DNA from: Symsagittifera roscoffensis
Taxonomy: Eukaryota > Xenacoelomorpha > Acoela > Convolutidae
DNA: 64,000 nucleotides
NCBI RefSeq assembly: GCF_963678635.1
Contig: NC_087063.1
Location: 39,200,759 to 39,264,758, forward strand
Direction: 5' to 3'
Below the pieces are notes generated by a model. The model saw only the letters and a program-made list of their open reading frames with translations. It had not been told where the DNA came from and did not search any database. Positions 58,179 through 64,000 of this stretch are shown here, piece by piece; the first letter of the stretch is position 1, and every line of letters starts with the position of its first letter. The position numbers were made by a program, and so were the translations under genes.

Positions 58179-58190
58179 GGCTCCTGAATC
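58179..58190 (-). pseudogene. pol: Aspartic protease active-site relic of copy R
   Basis: The minus strand reads D-S-G-A (codons GAT TCA GGA GCC), the active-site signature of retroviral-type proteases, preceded by Ile and, two codons upstream, a TGA stop. The frame runs on with N-F-I after another stop. Its place between nucleocapsid and reverse transcriptase is correct. Confidence 0.6.
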
Positions 58191-59238
58191 TATTCAGAAA
58201 TCGATTTCTTATTCTGGTGAAAAACAAATATTTGCTTTTTGGAATTTCCAAGAGAAGTGAGGTTATTTATGGTTATGTTTTATTTGCTGTATTTTGATAT
58301 ATATTATTCGTACTTGAATTTTCTTTAAGTTCTTGTTCGGTGTAATCTGTTATGTTTTGTGTTTTGTCTGATTTTTTGAAATTATTAAAATTTTCATTGT
58401 TTTGATAATTATTCGACTCAATTGGTTTTTCGTATTCATTTTCAATATAAAGCATGTTTTTTGAAAGCGTATTTTGTGTTTCACTCTCATCATCTGTGGA
58501 TTTGCAGTTTTTGTGATATAGTAAATCTAAATTTTTTGAGTTGTCAATACCGGGAGGATCTGATTGAACTTCTTCAGTTGATTGTACCTGATTAATTTGT
58601 CTTTGATGTTTAGGTGTACTAATTCTATAGTTTTGTTGTGAATTTTGATAATGTGTGCTACTTTTGTGTGGTGACCGATACTAATTTCTCTATCGATTTG
58701 GATAATTAGAATTTCGATTTCTGGAATTTTCAGGTGATCTATTGTGATTGTTATTATAGTGTTTGATCTGTTGTTTGAATAGTTTCGTGATCCATTATCT
58801 GATTATTATCTATATCTAGTGTTTGAGCAATTCTTGTTTCTATTATATGAGGAATTTCTGGAACGGTCGTTCGAATAATAGATATTTCGAGAAATTCAAT
58901 GAGAACGACTTCTAACATAATTTGAAAAAATATTACTGTTTGAATTTGATTTTTAATAATTATTTCGATATTGGTTTGTTTGACTGTTTGATCTACTATA
59001 TCTATTTTGTGAGAAATTCTGGGAATTTTTTTGATCTGGAGATCTTCCGCGATAGTTATTTAGATAAAAAGACTGTTGTCGATTTTTTTATAGTTATCTG
59101 GGAGTGCTTTTCCTGCACTAATTTTACTGTGAATGTTTTTGCTTGGTAAATTCTGGTCTTTTTTCATGTATTGATAAAAAGATTTATTTGTTCTCTATGT
59201 TTCTGTGGTTTATTCTGATTATCTTGTTGTTTTTGTCC

Positions 59239-59280
59239 ACATTCAGCGATCCCATGTCCATATCTACGGCAATAGTTACA
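59239..59280 (-). pseudogene. gag: Gag nucleocapsid zinc knuckle of copy R
   Basis: Codes for CNYCRRYGHGIAEC, a complete C-x2-C-x4-H-x4-C knuckle, followed by a Gln- and Lys-rich tail. The left copy has CIYCRRYGHSIAEC at 3849-3890. Such motifs bind and package the element RNA. Confidence 0.8.
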
Positions 59281-59559
59281 CCATTTTTTGAGTGATGATT
59301 TTTGTTTGAAATTTGGATTTTTCTCGTAATTATTTAATATATTTTTTAATTTTTTCAGCTAGTTCAGTGTCGGAGTCATGAATGTTATTTAAATGTGAAG
59401 TAGTTGTATGGATGTTGCTTACGTATTGTAATTATGAGTTTTCTGTTTCTTCAAATTTCATAGAGATTTCAGCTTGTTGTAATTGTCTACTAGTTTTTGG
59501 AAGTCTATATCAAGTTTTCGAATTGAAGATTGGTGTGATGCTCTCTTTCTTATTGCTAT

Positions 59560-60545
59560 TTTCAAAATTGTAGTGTAAGAGTCATCAATAAGACCTCTGT
59601 CGTCATCTTTGTGTTTTTATAATCATGCGTATTGAAAGAAATATGCTTTTCTTACTAGTGTTTCGATTCTTACTGCAAATTGCTTAATTGTTTCATTAGG
59701 GAGTCTACGGATTTCCTTGGGAAGAACTCTTTGATTTTGTTTATTTCTTTCAGAAAGGAACTTTTTTGAAAAATTTTTTGTGAATCTTTTCCGCTCTTGT
59801 TTAATGTCTATAGGTCAAACTAAAAACCTTTTTTGGGCTGCGCCATTGAATGGGATTGGGATTAGAGCTGTGCGTCTTTGTATTCAATTTTGATGAAGTG
59901 GCGTATTTACTGGTTCAGGTCCTAAATTTATAATTCGGGTAGCTGTGACTGCGTTTAATTAACCTTCTACTGAGTATTCAGGATCTGTTACTGTGAATAC
60001 AATTATTGGTTTAATAGAAGATATAGAAGATCCATCCATGAGTTATGGATTCATAGTCATTTGGAGTGATTCTGGGGCATTTATTATTTGAGAAAAATTT
60101 GTAAGTTGTCTTTTTGTAATTTTATATTGTTGTAAGTAATATGGTTATGAGATTTCACTTTGTATTTGCGTTGGCTGATAACTTTTTGTAATTATAGGAT
60201 TTTGTGATTGGAAGTTATTATTATATGATGCTGAGTATTGTTTTGGAGGTAAAAATTGTCTTGATTGTCGTGTTTGTTCATTTCGTGTATATGGTTCAAA
60301 AAGATCTGGTTGATAAACAGGATCTGGTTGCTCAAAATTCCAATTATTATTTTGTAGATTTATGTTAAGTTGTTGTTGGTGTTGGCTAAAATAGTCTTCA
60401 TCTTCTGAATAAGGTGGTTGATTTCTTGTAAAAGTTTTATTAGTTATGTTTTTATTTTGTTGAGAGAACGGGAAGTTTTTGCTACAATCCACTGTAGCTC
60501 AATGTTGATTGTTGAAAAATACTTACTGAGATGCTTGTTGTGATA
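59560..60545 (-). pseudogene. gag: Gag capsid region of copy R, first repeat
   Basis: Read on the minus strand, the piece gives capsid-type phrases such as PIDIKQERKRFTKNFSKKF and RRLPNETIKQFAVRIETLV, with stops between. The frame 60145-60492 encodes a Gln/Asn-rich part (QQQLNINLQNNNWNFEQPDP, then RNEQTRQSRQFLPPKQYS). The whole is a direct duplicate of about 61135-61840. Confidence 0.6.
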
Positions 60546-61134
60546 CTTTGTGATTCCAGTTTTGTGCTTGTGATTGATTTTGACTGTTCATATAGGGGAT
60601 TTTGTTATCTTTTTTGCAAAAAATTTGTAGTTATGATCTGAAAAAGTGTTTCTATTAGACGTTTTTTGTTTACTTGCTTGTCGTGATGTCGTTGCTGGTC
60701 TAAATACTTGATAATCCATTTGTGAGTATTTTTGAGTAACAGACGGTTTTACTGTAGATTGTATAGTTGTTTGTGGAAATGCGGTACTTTTGTTTTGTGG
60801 AATTGTAAGTGTAGGATGGATGGGGAAATGCTTTGTTGTGTTGTTGTTGGCATTGTTTCAATTATTTTTTCATTAATGAAATGCGATGGGGTTTGAAAAT
60901 TTTGTTGTGTACCATTTTTTGTTCAATTTGAATTTTCTTGTGTATTGATGAATGTGGAGTTTAAACTATTATTTCGTGTTCAATCAGTAAACATTGCAGT
61001 ATAATTCAACGGTGTTGCATCAACAGTAAAAGGAGTTATTCTAACATAGTCTTCATCTACAGTGATTGCTGTTATGGACAAAAAAATCATTTATAAACCA
61101 TGCTAAGATTCTTTGTAAACCTTGTTGTGTATTT

Positions 61135-61840
61135 TTTTCAGAGTCGAACATTTTTGAAAATTCTTGTGTGAATCTTTTCCAGTCTGATTTAATGTCTATA
61201 GGCAAAACTGGAACCATTTTTGGGCTGCGCCATCAAGTGTGGTCTGGATTAGAGCTGTGTCTCTATCTTTCCAATTTTGATGAAGTGGCGTATTTACTGG
61301 TCAGGTCCTATATTTAACAAGTTAGCTGTGACTGCGTTCAAATAATCTTCTTCTGAGTATTCAGGATCTGTTCCTCTAAATACCACTAGTGGTTTATTAG
61401 AAGATATAGAAGATCCACCCATAAGGTATGGATTCATAGTCATTTGTAGTGATTCTGCGGCATTTGGTACTTGAGAAAATGTGTAAGTTGTGTTTTTTAA
61501 AATTTCATGTAGATAATATGGTAATGGGATTTCGTTTTGCGTTTCAGTTGGTTAATAACTTTGTGTATTTATTGATTTTTGTGAATGAAAGTTATTATTA
61601 TATGATGCTGAGTTTTGTCTTGTTTGTCATGGTTGATCAAAATTCTAATTATTGCTTTGTTGATTTGTGCTAAATCGTTGTTGATTTTGGCTATAATAAT
61701 CTTTATCTTCTGAATAATGTGGTTGATTCCTCGTAAGATGTTTATTAGTCATGTTTTTACTTTGTTCGAAGAACGGATAGTATTCGCTACGATCCACTGT
61801 AGCTCGTGGTTGATCGTTGAAAAATACTTACTGAGAAGCT
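61135..61840 (-). repeat. Second repeat of the Gag region of copy R
   Basis: Matches 59760-60545 with an offset of about 1.3 to 1.37 kb. Shared phrases are TTTTTGGGCTGCGCCAT, GATGAAGTGGCGTATTTACT, GAGTATTCAGGATCTGTT and GAAAAATACTTACTGAGA. The left copy has only one version of this region in sense, so the duplication is private to copy R. Confidence 0.75.
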
Positions 61841-62169
61841 TGTTGTGGTACTTGCTGATTGTAGTTGCGTGCCTGTGGTTAGTTTTGACTGTTCAAATGG
61901 GGGATTTCTTACGTTGACGTTTTGCGAATTTTTGTTACTAATAAAGTTTTCACGAATTGCATCTAAAAGTTTTCATAAAAGATAGATTTCTTGTCTTACA
62001 GTTGAATGCAGGGATGTTTGAGGCGGTGACTCATTTTGTGTTTCTTTTAATTCTAATATAGCTATAAAAATGAAAAAAAAAAAACATCATTTGTGAATAT
62101 TGAACGGAAGAATTGAATTATCGTCGAGTTTTTTGATTTACTCTATCGGTTTTTGTATTGCAGAACTGT

Positions 62170-62560
62170 TAGTGTGTAACTTTCATTATGTCTTTTTGGT
62201 TGATTCCAATTATAAAGGCATACCGGTTTTTTATTATATGAGCTCTCTCTTCTGCGTTTTTCTTTAATTAATCATTTGTTATAGCTTCTGAGTCAGAAAA
62301 ATAATTTTGATTTTCTATCGGGTTATTCCTACTTTTGAATCCTTCAAGTCTTGAAGTTCCTGTATTGTGTTTGGTTCTGATTCTGAAACAAATTTTTGTC
62401 TTTTTGAGAATCTTTTTTTGATAATTTGCTTTTTGTTTTTTATGATTGTATTTTTCCGTGTTTGTCTTTTTGATCTAACATTTCCTATTGTTTGTCTGTG
62501 TTCGTTTTTTTAAGCACTTACGTGAAATGATTGTTTGCTTACTGCCTAGATTATCTCTCG
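62170..62560 (-). pseudogene. Basic Gag-region ORF of copy R, broken
   Basis: Counterpart of 438-860. The minus strand has RQTIGNVRSKRQT, KKRFSKRQKFVSESE and, further on, CLYNWNQPKRHNE. Conserved basic clusters between two old copies suggest the protein mattered to the element. Confidence 0.5.
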
Positions 62561-63525
62561 ATATAAGGTTTAGGATGATGAGTGCAAAATTCGGCGGTTA
62601 GAATTTTTATTTTCCTAAACTGTTAGTTCTTACGGTTTTCGGGTGGTTATCCTAATGTGGGGCATAGATTTTCGTGGTTGACGGGTTGGAGATAGAGTAT
62701 ATCAATTCGTGAGAATGATTTACTATTTTCTCGTGACTAGTTTTGAATTTATGATAGACCCATTAACCTTGCCTAGGTGTTGTGATCAAAGGTTGGAGGA
62801 TAGTAAATCAACACACAAAGTTCAGGTATAATTAGAACACAGGTAGATCGTTAGATATTATATTTTGACTGACTAATTATTTAAGGGTTTTAGCTTGTGT
62901 CATCTCAGAGGAAAGGCTCAAGTGAAGGATGAATAAGCGAAGTTCTCTTTGTCTACTTTAATAAAAACGGTTTGTTTTTCAAAAGTTTTTATAAGTCCTG
63001 GGTCTTTTATAAGGATTGGAGAGTGAATCGACGTGTGAGGTCATTAGACACTTTTAAAAACATGGGGTAAGGAGAATAAAGTTGTTCTGATTTGATCCAA
63101 GGGAAGACTTAAGGATCAGAAATCGAATAAAATAAATTTAGTTTTGAGTGAAATTAAAGATCCAAGGAAAGCCTTGATGATCTTTTTATGAAAAACCTTG
63201 ATAAGTTTTTATGTAAAAGTTTAAATTCAAGAAACTTTAGAAGTTAAAGTTTAATTTATATTAGTTTTTTTAGTTTATGCTTTTATGTTTTAGGTAATGA
63301 ACTTCGGATGAAAAAACGATGATGTGTGTGAACTCATGAAACTAACAGTAGTTTTCAGTACTAACTATTTTTGATATTTTTTGTTCAATAATTTATTTAT
63401 TCAAAAATTTTGATATACTGCAGATTTTGGGAGGAACGAGTTTAGTTCTTTTTATCAGTCGTTATTGTATAAATATTAGATTCAGCTCCAAATGAGTTGT
63501 TGAAGAATTATTCTTCAGATAATTT

Positions 63526-63753
63526 TCATGTCAGTAAATCTAAATTTGCTGCATAAAGGTTTCTAAATACAAAAACTTGTTCCGGTTTTTCTCCTAGTGT
63601 CATGTAGTAGATTGGTCCGTATCCTGATCGTTGTTCACGCCTAAATCTTAATCTTCTTGCAATTCTTGGTAATTCTCGTAATTTTTGGAAATTTGGCGTA
63701 GATTTATTGAGATGTAGGGATATTTTTATTAAATTGTCTATTCCATCTAACAT
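63526..63753 (-). CDS. gag: First ORF after the 5' LTR, probable Gag start
   Basis: 75 codons, starting about 90 bases after the LTR end: MLDGIDNLIKISLHLNK, LRELPRIARRLRFRREQRSG, then YGPIYYMTLGEKPEQVFVFR. The basic middle followed by a hydrophobic and aromatic end would suit an N-terminal Gag piece, but no domain is recognised. The stop at 63526 may be original or a decay mutation. A counterpart in the left copy would lie outside the window. Confidence 0.45.
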   Translation of the reverse strand: MLDGIDNLIKISLHLNKSTPNFQKLRELPRIARRLRFRREQRSGYGPIYYMTLGEKPEQVFVFRNLYAANLDLLT

Positions 63754-63823
63754 TTTTGCAATTTTGCAATTGTCTAGTTTTAAGTTTAATTGTCTAATTT
63801 TTTGTTAGTTAAGGTCTTGTTCG

Positions 63824-63841
63824 ACACTTATGATTAAACCA
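63824..63841 (-). other. Primer binding site candidate of copy R
   Basis: On the minus strand TGGTTTAATCATAAGTGT begins two bases after the LTR end. On the plus strand it ends ...AAACCA, like a tRNA 3' end. The tRNA is not identified. Confidence 0.5.
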
Positions 63842-63843
63842 GA

Positions 63844-64000
63844 TGAGTTATGACCTTTGGCCTGTACTCATAGATTATTTTCAGAAAAGTAAACCCTCTG
63901 TTCGTCAGGCCGATCTTATTTTCGTTCGGATAGATTCGTGCAATTTCTTAGTCTAATCCAAATCCTTATCATACTCTTATATCTCCTAGTCTCAATTGAA
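63844..64000 (-). repeat. 5' LTR of copy R, partial
   Basis: The last 157 bases of the window match 45902-46060 in the same orientation (TTTGGCCTGTACTCATAGA, GGATAGATTCGTGCAA, CTCTTATATCTCCTAGTCTC). They are the 3' part of the 5' LTR, which continues past the window. Confidence 0.85.

Larger units (their letters stand above)
47425..63843 (-). pseudogene. Internal region of large Env-type Ty3 element, copy R
   Basis: About 16.4 kb read on the minus strand in the order Gag (63.7 to 59.2 kb), protease (58.2), reverse transcriptase (57.3 to 56.4), RNase H (56.1 to 55.8), integrase (55.4 to 54.6), then a long 3' region (54.5 to 47.5 kb) with an Env-like part. The order PR-RT-RH-IN is that of Ty3 elements. 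With both LTRs the element would be about 19.5 kb, large for this group, and two internal duplications account for part of this. Nearly every frame is broken. Env-bearing Ty3 elements are known from several animals, including the Tor elements of the tunicate Oikopleura; whether this is one is not shown. Confidence 0.85.

Overview
This is a window of AT-rich, repeat-dominated animal genomic DNA. The best evidence for a ciliated animal is a spliced gene for the axonemal dynein light intermediate chain p28 (DNALI1 family), with at least five well supported exons on the plus strand (43651 to 45685) and a probable first exon at 27154. A stretch of exactly 200 N at 24871 to 25070 shows this is a draft assembly. 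I cannot name the species. A very large Env-type Ty3 retroelement and a GC-AG intron would suit a fast-evolving tunicate, but neither proves it.

Layout. 1 to 5550: a deleted and scrambled Ty3-type LTR retroelement (plus strand; Gag relics, then a 3' LTR). 5551 to about 15250: a degenerate satellite of roughly 85 to 90 bp that reverses orientation near 7200. 15312 to 18117: a large nested foldback element that interrupts the satellite, which reappears briefly at about 18660. 18860 to 20805: a cluster of a short motif in both orientations. 20.8 to 27 kb: mostly AT-rich DNA with three short, unidentified coding-looking pieces, one beside the assembly gap. 27154 to 45685: the DNALI1-like gene, whose first intron is about 16 kb and holds at least nine hAT-like MITEs, tRNA-derived SINEs, small repeats and a decayed 6.5 kb Ty3 element (32850 to 39324). 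45902 to the window end: a minus-strand relative of the first retroelement, more than 18 kb long, with Gag, protease, reverse transcriptase, RNase H, integrase and Env-like remains, internal duplications and both LTRs at least partly visible.

How it fits together. The two relatives of the large element converge, their 3' LTRs facing each other across 40 kb. The minus-strand copy lies where the intron after DNALI1 exon 6 should be, so the end of that gene is either beyond the window or lost. Almost all pol and gag frames are broken. The most interesting host signal is the N-terminal part of the dynein chain, which carries repeated R-R-x-S/T sites spread over three exons. The most interesting mobile-element signals are a hairpin in the LTR that keeps pairing through a compensatory change, a long open frame inside the LTR of the second Ty3 element, and an intact 176-codon frame in the otherwise shredded large element.
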